Positions 26,645 through 35,604 are shown, counted from the stretch's first letter. The stretch is 64,000 nucleotides of DNA from Oleiharenicola lentus (GCF_004118375.1 NZ_SDHX01000001.1:1987693-2051692), one strand, 5' to 3'. Notes: generated by a model from the letters alone, not told the origin. A program made the numbers and translations.

Positions 26645-28155
26645 AATCACTCCTACGCCCCCTCCTGCGCGCCGTCGCCTTGCTGTCCTTCCTGGGCAGC
26701 ACCCGGGCGGAGACGGCGCCATTCACTCCCGAGTGGGAGTCGCTGCAACGCTACGAGTGCCCTGAGTGGTTTCGCGACGCCAAGTTCGGAATCTGGTCGC
26801 ATTGGGGGCCGCAGGCGGTTCCCGGCCAGGGCGACTGGTATGCGCGCAAAATGTACATTGAGGGCGAGAAGGCCTACGAGTGGCACGTCGCGCACTACGG
26901 GCACCCGTCGGTCTTCGGCTACAAGGACATCATCCCGTTGTGGAAGGCGGAAAAGTTCGATCCGGACGCGCTGATGGCGCGCTACGTCAAAGCCGGCGCG
27001 AAGTATTTCGTCTCGATGGGCGTGCATCACGACAACTTCGACCTGTGGAACTCGAAGCACCATCGCTGGAACGCCGTGCAAATGGGACCGAAGAAAGACA
27101 TCGTCGGCCTGTGGGCCGCGGCCGCGCGCAAGCATGGGCTGAGGTTTGGCGTCAGCGAGCACCTCGAGCGCAGCTACAATTGGTTCAACACGAACAAGGG
27201 CGCCGACCAGTCGGGGCCCAAGGCGGGGGTGCCCTACGACGGCAACGATCCGCGCTTCGTCGATCTCTATCATCCTCCGCACGACGACACCGGGTTCCAA
27301 TACCCGAAAAACGCGCCCGAATGGTGGATGCAACAGTGGCAGCGGCGCATGGTCGACCTGCTGGACAGCTACGAACCCGACTTGTTCTATACCGACGGGG
27401 GCGTGCCGTTTGGTCGTTACGGCCGCGAACTCATGGCGCATTACTACAATGTCGGCCTCCGCCTTCACGACGGCCGGCAGGAGGTTGTCTACACGGTGAA
27501 ACGTCGCACCGGCGGGACCCACGGCGAGTTTGTCGACGGCACGGCCGTCGAAAACTTGGAGCGCGGGACAATGACGGAGATCGCGACGGAACCCTGGCAG
27601 TGCGACACGACGGTCGCCGACTGGTTTCCCAGCCCCTCCTACCGCTACAAGACAGCGGCGGAGGTCATCCACCTGCTCTGCGACGTCGTGAGCAAGAACG
27701 GCAATCTGCTGCTCAACTTCACGCAGTATGCCGACGGCACGCTCGAGCCCAAGGCGTCGGAGATCCTCGACGAACTCGCCGCCTGGATGCCCGTCAACAG
27801 CGAGGCGATTTTCGGCACCCGGCCCTGGCGCGTGTTCGGCGAAGGCCCGGGACAGGTCGCAGGTGGTCACTTCAATGAAAAGAACACGCACTTCGACGCG
27901 CGCGACATCCGCTACACGCGCAAAGGCGACACGCTCTACGCGATCCTGCTTGGCTGGCCCGGCGCGAAGGCCGAGATCACGCTGACCGCGCTCGCGCCGG
28001 CCCAGTGGTCCGGCCAGGTGCAAACCGTGACGCTCCTCGGGCAGGACGGCGCGCTCGCCATGAAACAGACCTCAGCCGGCCTGCAGGTCACCTTGCCCGC
28101 GCAGGCCCCGACGCGCCATGCCGTGGTGCTGCGCATCCAAGCCCGAAACCTCTGA
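26641..28155 (+). CDS. GH29 alpha-L-fucosidase
   Basis: 504 residues; the ATG at 26641 overlaps the upstream TGA (ATGA). It has a signal peptide (RPLLRAVALLSFLGSTRAE). The GH29 barrel shows WFRDAKFGIWSHWGPQAVPG, MGVHHDNFDLWNSKHHRWN and the nucleophile D252 in PDLFYTDGGVPFG, followed by DVVSKNGNLLLNF and a C-terminal beta domain. GH29 enzymes release alpha-linked L-fucose with retention. The C-terminal block RYTRKGDTLYAILLGWPG is shared almost unchanged with the next gene, so the two are paralogues. As the second gene of the ConA/GH29/GH29/GH28 operon it should act on the same side chains as its neighbours. Linkage preference is unknown. Confidence 0.93.
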   Translation: MKSLLRPLLRAVALLSFLGSTRAETAPFTPEWESLQRYECPEWFRDAKFGIWSHWGPQAVPGQGDWYARKMYIEGEKAYEWHVAHYGHPSVFGYKDIIPLWKAEKFDPDALMARYVKAGAKYFVSMGVHHDNFDLWNSKHHRWNAVQMGPKKDIVGLWAAAARKHGLRFGVSEHLERSYNWFNTNKGADQSGPKAGVPYDGNDPRFVDLYHPPHDDTGFQYPKNAPEWWMQQWQRRMVDLLDSYEPDLFYTDGGVPFGRYGRELMAHYYNVGLRLHDGRQEVVYTVKRRTGGTHGEFVDGTAVENLERGTMTEIATEPWQCDTTVADWFPSPSYRYKTAAEVIHLLCDVVSKNGNLLLNFTQYADGTLEPKASEILDELAAWMPVNSEAIFGTRPWRVFGEGPGQVAGGHFNEKNTHFDARDIRYTRKGDTLYAILLGWPGAKAEITLTALAPAQWSGQVQTVTLLGQDGALAMKQTSAGLQVTLPAQAPTRHAVVLRIQARNL

Positions 28156-28168
28156 TGCCCCCGTCATC

Positions 28169-29743
28169 ATGAGCCTGCGCTTCCTCCCTGTTCCTGCTCG
28201 CCTGCTGCTGCTGACCTCCGCGGTCAGCCTGTTTGCCGCGGAGCCGAAGCAAACCGACGCCGCCGACACGATCGAGGCCAGCGATGAGCGAAATGCCGGC
28301 CGCGTTCGCGTCGAGGCGCTGACGCCCGGTCCCTTTGCGCCCAACTGGGAATCGCTGGCCGCCTACGAGACGCCGGACTGGTTTCGTGACGCGAAATTCG
28401 GCATTTTCATGCACTGGGGCATCCCCGCGGTGACCGACGAAACGCGACCGTTCGGCACGGGCCACTATGCGCGCGGCATGTACTGCCAGCACGGCCGGGG
28501 CGCGCCGCCGCACTGCAAGGACATCTACGACTGGCACGTGCAGCGCTACGGGCACCCGTCGCAGTTCGGCTACAAGGACCTCATCCCCCTCTGGCGGGCA
28601 GAACGATTCGACGCCGACGCGCTCGTCGCGTTCTACAAGGAGATCGGCGCGCGCTACATCGTGCCGGTGGCGGTCCATCACGACAATTTCGACGTCTACG
28701 ACTCCTCCTTCACGCGCTGGGATGCGAAGGACATGGGACCGAAGCGCGACATTCTGGGCGAGTGGCGACAGGCCGCGCTCCTGCACGGTCTGCGCTTTGG
28801 CACGTCCTCGCACCTCGACCGCGCGCCCAGTTTCCTCGAGATGTCGCACCGGGCGGACACGGACGGCCCGATGGCGGGCGTGCCCTACGACGGGGCCGAT
28901 GACCGCTACGCGGATTTCTACCTCAAGGGAGTGACGCCCGAGCAATGGCAGCAGCATTGGTACCAGCGGACGCGCGAGATCGTGACGAAGTACCAGCCGG
29001 ACCTGCTTTATTTCGACGGCGCGCTACCGTTCGGCGACTACGGGCTCAACATTGCGGCGGAACTCTACAACAGGAGCATCGCGCGCCACGGCCGCAACGA
29101 AGCGGTTCTGAACCTGAAACGCGGCCCGAACCCCAAGGCCTTCGTTCTCGACATCGAGCGGGGCCAGTCGGACAAGATGCTGGAGCACGCGTGGCAGACA
29201 GACACGACGCTGATCAGCGGCTGGTTCTACCATCGGGCGGAGCTCGAGATAACCACGCCGGTGGTGATCGCCAACCTGGCCGACATCGTGAGCAAGAACG
29301 GCAACCTCCTGCTTAACATCGGCCTCAAGCCCGACGGCACGATTCCCGACAACCAGCGCCAGACCCTGGTCGGGGTGGGGCGCTGGCTTAAGCTGAACGG
29401 TGAGGCAATCTACGGCACGCGACCCTGGAAAGTGTACGGCGAGGGCCCGACCCAGGTGAAGGCCGGACACTTCAACGAACCGAAGTCCGCCTACACCGCG
29501 CAGGACATCCGGTTCACCCGCAAGGGCGACACCCTGTACGCGATCCTGCTTGGCTGGCCGGGGAACGACGCCGAGGCGGCCATCAGCTCCCTGCGCGCCG
29601 GCGAGACCGCGCGCCCGGTGACGAGCGTGGAAATGCTCGCGACGTCGGAAAAGCTGGCCTTCCGCCAAACTGAAGGTGCGCTACGGGTGATCCTTCCCCG
29701 AGCACAGGAGGGTGAGCATGCCTACGTCCTGCGCATCCGCTGA
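28169..29743 (+). CDS. GH29 alpha-L-fucosidase, second copy
   Basis: 524 residues from the ATG at 28169, 13 bases after the previous gene, with a signal peptide (VPARLLLLTSAVSLFAAE). It shows WFRDAKFGIFMHWGIPAVTD, VAVHHDNFDVYDSSFTRWD and the nucleophile D283 in PDLLYFDGALPFGDYG. An insertion relative to the first copy lies around YARGMYCQHGRGAPPHCKD and adds two cysteines. The C-terminal half parallels the upstream enzyme (IVSKNGNLLLNIGL, RFTRKGDTLYAILLGWPG). Different active-site loops suggest a different acceptor or linkage preference from its neighbour (inference). Confidence 0.93.
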   Translation: MSLRFLPVPARLLLLTSAVSLFAAEPKQTDAADTIEASDERNAGRVRVEALTPGPFAPNWESLAAYETPDWFRDAKFGIFMHWGIPAVTDETRPFGTGHYARGMYCQHGRGAPPHCKDIYDWHVQRYGHPSQFGYKDLIPLWRAERFDADALVAFYKEIGARYIVPVAVHHDNFDVYDSSFTRWDAKDMGPKRDILGEWRQAALLHGLRFGTSSHLDRAPSFLEMSHRADTDGPMAGVPYDGADDRYADFYLKGVTPEQWQQHWYQRTREIVTKYQPDLLYFDGALPFGDYGLNIAAELYNRSIARHGRNEAVLNLKRGPNPKAFVLDIERGQSDKMLEHAWQTDTTLISGWFYHRAELEITTPVVIANLADIVSKNGNLLLNIGLKPDGTIPDNQRQTLVGVGRWLKLNGEAIYGTRPWKVYGEGPTQVKAGHFNEPKSAYTAQDIRFTRKGDTLYAILLGWPGNDAEAAISSLRAGETARPVTSVEMLATSEKLAFRQTEGALRVILPRAQEGEHAYVLRIR

Positions 29744-29750
29744 ATTCTCC

Positions 29751-31217
29751 ATGATCGCACCGCCAGTCCTCGTGCGCGTGTCAGGGCGGGTGATGGCTGC
29801 GGCGGGCCGCGGCCGGCCGGCCCGGTCCCTCCTGGCAATCCTCGCGTTGGCGAGCATGCGCCTGCTCGGGGCCGACGCCCCGGCCGAGGGGTGGGCGGCG
29901 CGGGATGCCGTGCTCGCGCGCATTGTGGCGCCCACGTTCCCGGCGCGGGACTTCGACGTGAAGACGTTTGGTGCGAGCCCGCTGGGGCGTTTCGACGCGC
30001 GCGAGGCGTTTGCCAAGGCCATCGCGGCCTGCACCGCGGCCGGCGGCGGACGCGTGGTCGTGCCGGCACCGGGAGTCTACTATGTGGAGGGGCCGATTCA
30101 CCTCGCGAGTAACGTCAACCTGCACATCGAGCGCGGGGCCACGATCGTGTTTGGCGTGCTTCCGCAGTCCTACCTGCCTGTCGTGCTCACCCGGTTCGAG
30201 GGTACGATGCTGATGGGGCACTCGCCCCGGATCTATGCGCGCGGGGCGCGGAATGTGGCGATCACAGGAGGCGGCACGATCGACGGGAATGGGCGCGACT
30301 CCCTGGTCGTGATGCGTGACGCGCCGGGGCGCGCGGGGTCGGGGACCCTGCGCCAAATGGGGTCGGAGGGGGTGCCGGTGGCCGGGCGCGTTTTCGGCGA
30401 GGGACGTTGGCTGCGTTCCAGCATGATCCAGTTCCTCGAATGCGAACAGGTGTTGATCGAAGGCGTGAAGGTCGTCGATTCGCCGTTTTGGGTGATCCAC
30501 CCGGTCCTCTGCCGCAACGTGACCGTGCGCGGCGTGACGGTGGAAAGCTGGAACGGCAACAATGACGGCTGCGATCCCGATTCGAGCTCGGATGTGCTGA
30601 TTGAGGACTGCATTTTCCGCACGGGCGACGATTCCATAGCGATCAAGTCCGGGCGCGATCAGGACGGATGGGCCGTGGGCCGACCGTCCGAAAACATCGT
30701 CATCCGCAACGTGGTGATGGGCTCGCGGCATGCGGGGGTGTGCATCGGCAGCGAGATGTCCGGTGGCGTGCGCAACGTGTGGGTCGAGAATTGCACCGTG
30801 GAATCGGCCAGTTCGGCCTTCTACTTCAAGGCCAACCTTGATCGCGGCGGGGTCGTGGAGAATTTTCATGCGCGTGACATCACGGTGCAGAAGGCGCGCG
30901 AGGCGGTGATTCGCTTTGGCACGACCTACCATGGCTATCGGGGCGGAAACTTTCCGCCCGTGTTCCGCCGGTTCGAGATCACGGACCTCCTGTGCCGCGA
31001 GTCGGAGAAGCTGGGGGTGAGTCTCGACGGCCAACCCGCCGCGCCGATTGAGGACGTCCGGCTGCGGCGCGTGAAGATCGAGCGGGCCGGCGAGCCGCTT
31101 TGGTTGCGTCACACGCGGGGCGTGCGTTTCGACGACGTCGAAATCAATGGCCAGCGGCTGCCCGCGGAGCCGGTCGATACGCCGGCGGTGCAGGCCCGGC
31201 CCGAGATCAGTGCGTGA
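29751..31217 (+). CDS. GH28 polygalacturonase-family enzyme
   Basis: 488 residues from the ATG at 29751, 7 bases after the GH29 stop. A signal sequence is present (ARSLLAILALASMRLLGAD). The beta-helix begins with DFDVKTFGASPLGRFDAREA and AAGGGRVVVPAPGVYYVEG. Catalytic aspartates are in NGNNDGCDPDSS and TGDDSIAIKSG. The usual G-H-G loop reads SRHAGVCIGSEMSGGVRNVW, keeping only the histidine, and FYFKANLDRGG replaces the R-I-K block. Such changes occur in exo-acting or rhamnogalacturonan-type members, so attack on pectic or similar galacturonan-containing chains is likely, but the exact backbone is open. It is the last gene of the operon and converges with the dehydrogenase gene at 31275. Confidence 0.9.
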   Translation: MIAPPVLVRVSGRVMAAAGRGRPARSLLAILALASMRLLGADAPAEGWAARDAVLARIVAPTFPARDFDVKTFGASPLGRFDAREAFAKAIAACTAAGGGRVVVPAPGVYYVEGPIHLASNVNLHIERGATIVFGVLPQSYLPVVLTRFEGTMLMGHSPRIYARGARNVAITGGGTIDGNGRDSLVVMRDAPGRAGSGTLRQMGSEGVPVAGRVFGEGRWLRSSMIQFLECEQVLIEGVKVVDSPFWVIHPVLCRNVTVRGVTVESWNGNNDGCDPDSSSDVLIEDCIFRTGDDSIAIKSGRDQDGWAVGRPSENIVIRNVVMGSRHAGVCIGSEMSGGVRNVWVENCTVESASSAFYFKANLDRGGVVENFHARDITVQKAREAVIRFGTTYHGYRGGNFPPVFRRFEITDLLCRESEKLGVSLDGQPAAPIEDVRLRRVKIERAGEPLWLRHTRGVRFDDVEINGQRLPAEPVDTPAVQARPEISA

Positions 31218-31274
31218 CCGGTGCGGCGTGCCGTGAGGTTGGCTTCCGCGACGCAGGCGGCGGTCCGCAGGTGC

Positions 31275-32696
31275 TTAGCCGGCTGGGGCGGGGGTGAGTC
31301 GAACAATGCGCCGCGGCAGAAGCACGTAGAGCGCGCCATCGGGGCCGCTGATCACGTGGCGGATGCGACCGACCCCCTTGAAGAGGATTTCCTGGTCCAC
31401 CACTTCACCGTCCTTGAGCTCCAGCCGCCTCAGTTCCTCGCCCGAGAGCGAGGCAAAGAAGAGGTGATGACGCCAGAGGGGGAAGCGATCACCCGTGTAG
31501 AAGTTCAGGCCGCAGACGCCGAGCGAGGGTGTCCAGTAGGCCACCGGCTGCTCCATCCCCTCGCGATGCGTCGACTCGGCGATGGGAGCGCCGCTGTATT
31601 CGATGCCGTAGGTGATTACGGGCCAGCCGTAGTTGGCCCCGCGCCGCACGCGGTTCAGTTCGTCGCCCCCCCGCGGGCCGTGCTCGAGATCGTAGAGTTC
31701 ATCGGACTGCGGCTCGAAGGCGAGGCCCTGCGGGTTGCGGTGTCCGTAGCTCCAGATGCTGGGCACGGCCCCCGGGTGGTTGACGAAAGGATTGTCGGCC
31801 GGGATGCGGCCGTCGTCGTGCAGGCGGTGCACCTTGCCGTTGGGCCGGGTGAGGTCCTGGGCGTGGTCGCGCTGGCCGCGCTCGCCGATGGTGAAATAGA
31901 GAAAACCCGCGCGGTCAAAGGCCAGGCGGCCGCCGAAGTGGGCGCGCCCCTTGAGGTATTGGTCCGCCCGGGCGGCGAAGACGGTCTGTTGGTCCACGAG
32001 CGCGTCGTCGCGCAGGCGGGCGCGCATCACGCGGGTCATGCTGCCCGCGTCCGTCAGCTCGGCGAACGCGAAGTAGAGCCAGCCGTTTTGGAGGTAGGCC
32101 GGGTGAGGGACGACATCATACAGGCCGCCCTGGCCGTTGGACTCGATGTTGCCGGGCAAGCCCTCGAGGGGCCGGCTGGCACGCCTCCCGTCTTCGATCA
32201 GCCAGGCACGGCCGCGTTTCTCGGTGACGATCGCCCGGTTGCCCGGGCCGGGCAGGAAGGTGAGGGACCAGGGCTCGTCCAGCCCGTCCAGCCACGTGTT
32301 GAAGCGATAGGCGTGGTGCTTGGTGGCGACGGTGAAATCGTCCTGGGGTGCCGCGGGCGGGACTTGGTTGTAACGGTGCCGGGCGCGGACCTCGCGGATG
32401 TAATTCACGAGGGCCCGGGCCTCCTTCTCGGAAAACAGCGTGCTCCAGGCCGGCATGCTGTTTTCGGGATAGCCCTGTAAAATGCTGCGCACGAGACTGG
32501 CGTCATCCCCGCCGTGCAGCCACTCGTCGTCCAGCATTGACGGAGCGGATCCGCCCTCGAGATTCAGGCCGTGGCAGCTCGCACAGTGCTGGGTGTAGAG
32601 TTCGGCGACCTGGCCCGTGCGCCATTGCTGGGCGGGACTGGAAGCGAGGGAGCTGAGGGCGAAGGCGAGAAAGGCGAGGCGGCGGGGCGGAGGCAT
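31275..32696 (-). CDS. Heme c-PQQ soluble aldose dehydrogenase (Asd/YliI-type)
   Basis: 473 residues from the ATG at 32696, directly after the MFS stop. A signal peptide (LAFLAFALSSLASSPAQQ) is followed by a cytochrome c domain with CASCH at residues 38-42 and a distal Met candidate in PENSMPAWSTLF. The rest is a six-bladed soluble quinoprotein propeller: LDEPWSLTFLPGPGNRAIVT, GQGGLYDVVPHPAY, IWSYGHRNPQGLAFEP and DLEHGPRGGDELN, the signatures of aldose sugar dehydrogenases. It should oxidise free sugars at C1 in the periplasm and pass electrons to its own heme. It is last in the FucU/AKR/MFS operon, so the sugar may be the one that operon serves. Confidence 0.9.
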   Translation of the reverse strand: MPPPRRLAFLAFALSSLASSPAQQWRTGQVAELYTQHCASCHGLNLEGGSAPSMLDDEWLHGGDDASLVRSILQGYPENSMPAWSTLFSEKEARALVNYIREVRARHRYNQVPPAAPQDDFTVATKHHAYRFNTWLDGLDEPWSLTFLPGPGNRAIVTEKRGRAWLIEDGRRASRPLEGLPGNIESNGQGGLYDVVPHPAYLQNGWLYFAFAELTDAGSMTRVMRARLRDDALVDQQTVFAARADQYLKGRAHFGGRLAFDRAGFLYFTIGERGQRDHAQDLTRPNGKVHRLHDDGRIPADNPFVNHPGAVPSIWSYGHRNPQGLAFEPQSDELYDLEHGPRGGDELNRVRRGANYGWPVITYGIEYSGAPIAESTHREGMEQPVAYWTPSLGVCGLNFYTGDRFPLWRHHLFFASLSGEELRRLELKDGEVVDQEILFKGVGRIRHVISGPDGALYVLLPRRIVRLTPAPAG

Positions 32697-33974
32697 TCAG
32701 GGCGTGGAGGCTGAGGCGGAGAAGCGCGGGTGGGGGCGAAGCGGACCGAGGCCCCAGAGCACGAGGGCCAGCGCGATCAGCGGGAAAATCCCGTAACCGA
32801 TGAACACGGGCGTGTAGCCGACGCGCTGGACCAGATAGCCGGACAGGTAGCTGAAGAGCATGCCGCCGAGCCCGGAGCCGACGGAGGCCAGGCCCCAAGC
32901 GGAGGCAATGGCCGATTTCGGAAACACCTCCGGAGGGAACGCGAGGGTGTTGGCCGTGTAACCGGCGTAGCCAAACGCCGCCAAGGACACGAGCGCGATG
33001 GCGAGCCCGAGATGCGAAGTGAGGATGGCCGGAATCATGCCGACCATCAGCAACGCGAAGAGCGCCGCCCCGGCCTTGCGGGCGTGGTTGACGGGCAGGC
33101 CGCGGCGGATGAGCTGGCCGGTGGCAGCTCCGCCGGCGACGTTGCCCACCGCGGCCGCGATGAAGGGGATCATGGCCTTCCAGCCCATATCCTGCATCGT
33201 GAACCGCACGCCATGCACTTCGCTGAGGAAGGACGGGAACCAAAAGGCGATGAAATACCATACCGGATCCATGAAGAACTTCGACAGCGTGAAGGTCAGC
33301 ATGAAGCGCGTGCGGAGCAACTGGCCGGCCGGGATGCGCGGTTCGCGCGGGCCGGCGTCAGCGCCGGCGGGTGAACGATAGACGAGCCACCAAGCGGCGG
33401 CCCAGACCAGCCCGAGGCCGCCCATGACGACGAACGCACTGCGCCAACCCCAGGAGTTGACCATCCACACGATGAGCAGGGGGGAAAGAATCGCGCCGAT
33501 GGAGGCACCGCTGTTGAAGATGCCCGAGGCCAGGGCGCGTTCGTGCGAGGGGAACCACTCGCCCACCAGCTTGGCGGCGGCGGGCCAGTTGCCGGCCTCG
33601 CCGAGACCGAGGGCCACGCGGCAGGCACCGAGTGACCAAGGACCGCGGGCGAAGATGTGGGCGATGCCCGCCAAGGACCACCACACCATGCAGGCCGCGT
33701 AACCGATCTTGGTCCCGACCCGGTCGATCAAGGGGCCGGAAAGGCCGTTCGCGAGCGCGTAGGCGCCCATGAAGCAAGCGTTGAGGATGCCGAACAACTC
33801 GTCCGACACCGGCACGGCCTGTTGAAACTCCGGCGACGCCTTGACGAAGGACAGAATCTGCCGGTCGAGATAGTTCAGCACGGTGGCGCTGAAGGCGAAG
33901 GATATCATGATCCAACGCAGGCGCAGGGATGCGGAGATGGCGGGCGTGGAGGACAAGAGCGAGGGCTTTACCAC
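32697..33974 (-). CDS. MFS transporter, ACS/hexuronate-type
   Basis: 425 residues from a GTG at 33974 that overlaps the aldo/keto reductase stop; an ATG at 33908 (MISFAFSATVLNYLDRQILS) is the alternative and would lose the segment before helix 1. Twelve hydrophobic helices are visible in two bundles with a central loop (RSPAGADAGPREPRIPAGQ). The N-terminal signature FSATVLNYLDRQ and GLGEAGNWPAAAKLVGEWFP are typical of the anion:cation symporter family, which includes hexuronate and galactonate importers. Uptake of a sugar acid or uronate fits the neighbouring lyase/GH88, GH28 and sugar dehydrogenases. It is translationally coupled to the reductase. Confidence 0.88.
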   Translation of the reverse strand: MVKPSLLSSTPAISASLRLRWIMISFAFSATVLNYLDRQILSFVKASPEFQQAVPVSDELFGILNACFMGAYALANGLSGPLIDRVGTKIGYAACMVWWSLAGIAHIFARGPWSLGACRVALGLGEAGNWPAAAKLVGEWFPSHERALASGIFNSGASIGAILSPLLIVWMVNSWGWRSAFVVMGGLGLVWAAAWWLVYRSPAGADAGPREPRIPAGQLLRTRFMLTFTLSKFFMDPVWYFIAFWFPSFLSEVHGVRFTMQDMGWKAMIPFIAAAVGNVAGGAATGQLIRRGLPVNHARKAGAALFALLMVGMIPAILTSHLGLAIALVSLAAFGYAGYTANTLAFPPEVFPKSAIASAWGLASVGSGLGGMLFSYLSGYLVQRVGYTPVFIGYGIFPLIALALVLWGLGPLRPHPRFSASASTP

Positions 33975-35035
33975 GAGCGCGACTCGGACGCCGCCTGGTA
34001 ATAGTCGGGATTGGTCCCAAGCAGGTGGAGAACCGGTGCGGTCGCAGTGTTGAGCTGCCTGAGGGTGTGAGGAGTGAGGGTGCGCTGGACGGCACGCGCG
34101 TTTTCCTCGAGCTGGGCCAGCGTGCGACACCCGGCGAGCACGCAACTGATGTCCTGATTGTGCAGGGCCCAAGCGATCGCCACGTCCGCCAGCGGGAGCT
34201 GGGCCTCGCGGGCAATTTGACGCACCTTTTCGATGGCCAGCCATGTCTCCGCCTCGCAGCCGGGCTCGCCGTGACGGGAGCCGGGGCGGCGACCGGTGAA
34301 GTGGCGGGTGCGCGTCCGCATGGCGGGCAGCGCGTCGAAACTCTCGAATTCGCCGGCCAGCACGCCCTGCATGAGAGTCATGTAGCCGATGATGCCGATG
34401 CCCTGCTGGCGGCAATAGGGCACGATCTCCGGCTCAATGGCCCGCATGAGCAGGTTGTAGGGCAGTTCATTGACGGCGAGCCGGACCCCGAGCCCACGGA
34501 CCTCCTCCATCTGGCGCACGCCATAGTTGCTGACGCCAATGTGCCGGATCTTCCCCTCGGCCTGCAGCCGGGCGAGGGTCTGGAAGGCTTCGGCGACACT
34601 CGGGGGATGAGCGATCAATTCGGGGTCATCGGTGAAGTGGCGGATCGAATTGGCATGGATCGGCCAATGGACCATGTAGAGGTCGAGATGGTCGGTCCCG
34701 AGCCGGCGAAGACTCGCCTCGCAGCACGCGCGGAGCGTGCTTGGACGGGTGTTGCTGGGGCTTATCTTGCTGCCGATGATGGCCCGGTCGCGCCGGCCGC
34801 GCAATGCGACGCCCAGCGACGTTTCGCTGGTGCCCGCATTATACATTTCGGCCGTGTCGAAATAGTTGATTCCCAGATCGAGCGCCCGCGCGACGACCTC
34901 GTCCACATCATGCTGGTCTTGCGGGCCCCAGTAGGTTCCGCCGCCAAAGGCCCAAGTGCCAAGCCCGAGCAGGGGCAACTGCAGCCCGCTCAGCCCGCAC
35001 GGCCGCGCGGCCAGGGAAAGCTCCGACGTCGTCAT
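33968..35035 (-). CDS. Aldo/keto reductase (aldose dehydrogenase-like)
   Basis: 355 residues from the ATG at 35035, cytoplasmic. The AKR barrel has the catalytic tetrad in the expected places: Asp and Tyr in NYFDTAEMYN, Lys in IIGSKISPSN and His in LYMVHWPIHA. NADPH-site features follow (IRHIGVSNYG, VLAGCRTLAQLEENARAV). The substrate side is not diagnostic; D-threo-aldose/L-fucose dehydrogenases and other sugar reductases are in this superfamily. It lies 3 bases downstream of a FucU/RbsD-like gene, which would supply the right anomer of a 6-deoxy sugar or similar aldose, so oxidation of L-fucose is a plausible role (inference). Confidence 0.88.
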   Translation of the reverse strand: MTTSELSLAARPCGLSGLQLPLLGLGTWAFGGGTYWGPQDQHDVDEVVARALDLGINYFDTAEMYNAGTSETSLGVALRGRRDRAIIGSKISPSNTRPSTLRACCEASLRRLGTDHLDLYMVHWPIHANSIRHFTDDPELIAHPPSVAEAFQTLARLQAEGKIRHIGVSNYGVRQMEEVRGLGVRLAVNELPYNLLMRAIEPEIVPYCRQQGIGIIGYMTLMQGVLAGEFESFDALPAMRTRTRHFTGRRPGSRHGEPGCEAETWLAIEKVRQIAREAQLPLADVAIAWALHNQDISCVLAGCRTLAQLEENARAVQRTLTPHTLRQLNTATAPVLHLLGTNPDYYQAASESRSW

Positions 35036-35038
35036 GGC

Positions 35039-35473
35039 TCAGGAGTGATCGTCCGGCAGTCGCACGACACCGATGGTCAGCAGCAGATTGGCAAAGCGCC
35101 GCTGCTCGCCGGTGGCGATCGCCAGCGCGGTGTCAACAGACCGGGCCTCAGTGTAGAAATCGTGGCGCGGCTTGAAGGTGAGGGTAACGCCGGGGCCAAG
35201 CAGCTGGGCAAACTCGCCGTGGATCGGCGCGGCCAGACCGTCCCGGGTCTGCATGCCCAGCGCCGACTCGATCGGCAGGACGGTGGTGAGCGTGGCCAGG
35301 ACCTCGGTGAGGGTGACGCAGCCCGGTCGCAGGTTCAGGTAGACCCGGCTGGCGGTCGCCGGTGTGGCCGTGCTCAGCGGATAGTTGCCATCCGCGATGA
35401 GGACGCGCGAGCCGTGGCCGGCCGCGGCCAGCGCGCGGAGGATCTCGGGGTGGAGGAGGGGAGTTCTGAGCAT
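35039..35473 (-). CDS. RbsD/FucU-family sugar mutarotase
   Basis: 144 residues from the ATG at 35473. The N-terminal block LHPEILRALAAAGHGSRVLI followed by ADGNYPL is the hallmark of the RbsD/FucU family, whose members interconvert pyranose anomers of fucose, ribose or related sugars. The length matches FucU (about 140). The C-terminus (FANLLLTIGVVRLPDDHS) is also family-like. With three GH29 and two GH95 fucosidases in the region, an L-fucose mutarotase role is attractive, but ribose-type specificity cannot be excluded, so no gene symbol is given. It heads the minus operon FucU, AKR, MFS, PQQ dehydrogenase, and its upstream region holds operator A. Confidence 0.85.
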   Translation of the reverse strand: MLRTPLLHPEILRALAAAGHGSRVLIADGNYPLSTATPATASRVYLNLRPGCVTLTEVLATLTTVLPIESALGMQTRDGLAAPIHGEFAQLLGPGVTLTFKPRHDFYTEARSVDTALAIATGEQRRFANLLLTIGVVRLPDDHS

Positions 35474-35475
35474 CT

Positions 35476-35510
35476 GATATACACACCGATATACATAATA
35501 TATATCGGGT
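35476..35510. promoter_or_regulatory. Putative operator A (ACCGRTATAYAT family)
   Basis: ACCGATATACAT lies at 35485-35496, and CCGATATA at 35486-35493 is mirrored by TATATCGG at 35501-35508, a perfect 8-bp inverted repeat with a 7-base spacer. GATATACA is also repeated at 35476-35483 and 35488-35495. The site sits directly upstream of the FucU/AKR operon. Confidence 0.6.
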
Positions 35511-35586
35511 CAAGCCATTTATCGTGCCGCTCCGGGCGCGGGTTTCCGTCCGTGTTGGAATGTTGCCTTGAGTGCCGGGTGCGCGC

Positions 35587-35602
35587 ACCGGTATACATCG
35601 GT
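35587..35602. promoter_or_regulatory. Putative operator B, autoregulatory (ACCGRTATAYAT family)
   Basis: ACCGGTATACATCGGT is a near-palindrome (ACCG...CGGT around GTATAC) ending 2 bases before the regulator's ATG at 35605. It shares 11 of 12 bases with operator A. The position, in place of a ribosome binding site, suggests autorepression. Confidence 0.6.
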
Positions 35603-35604
35603 CC

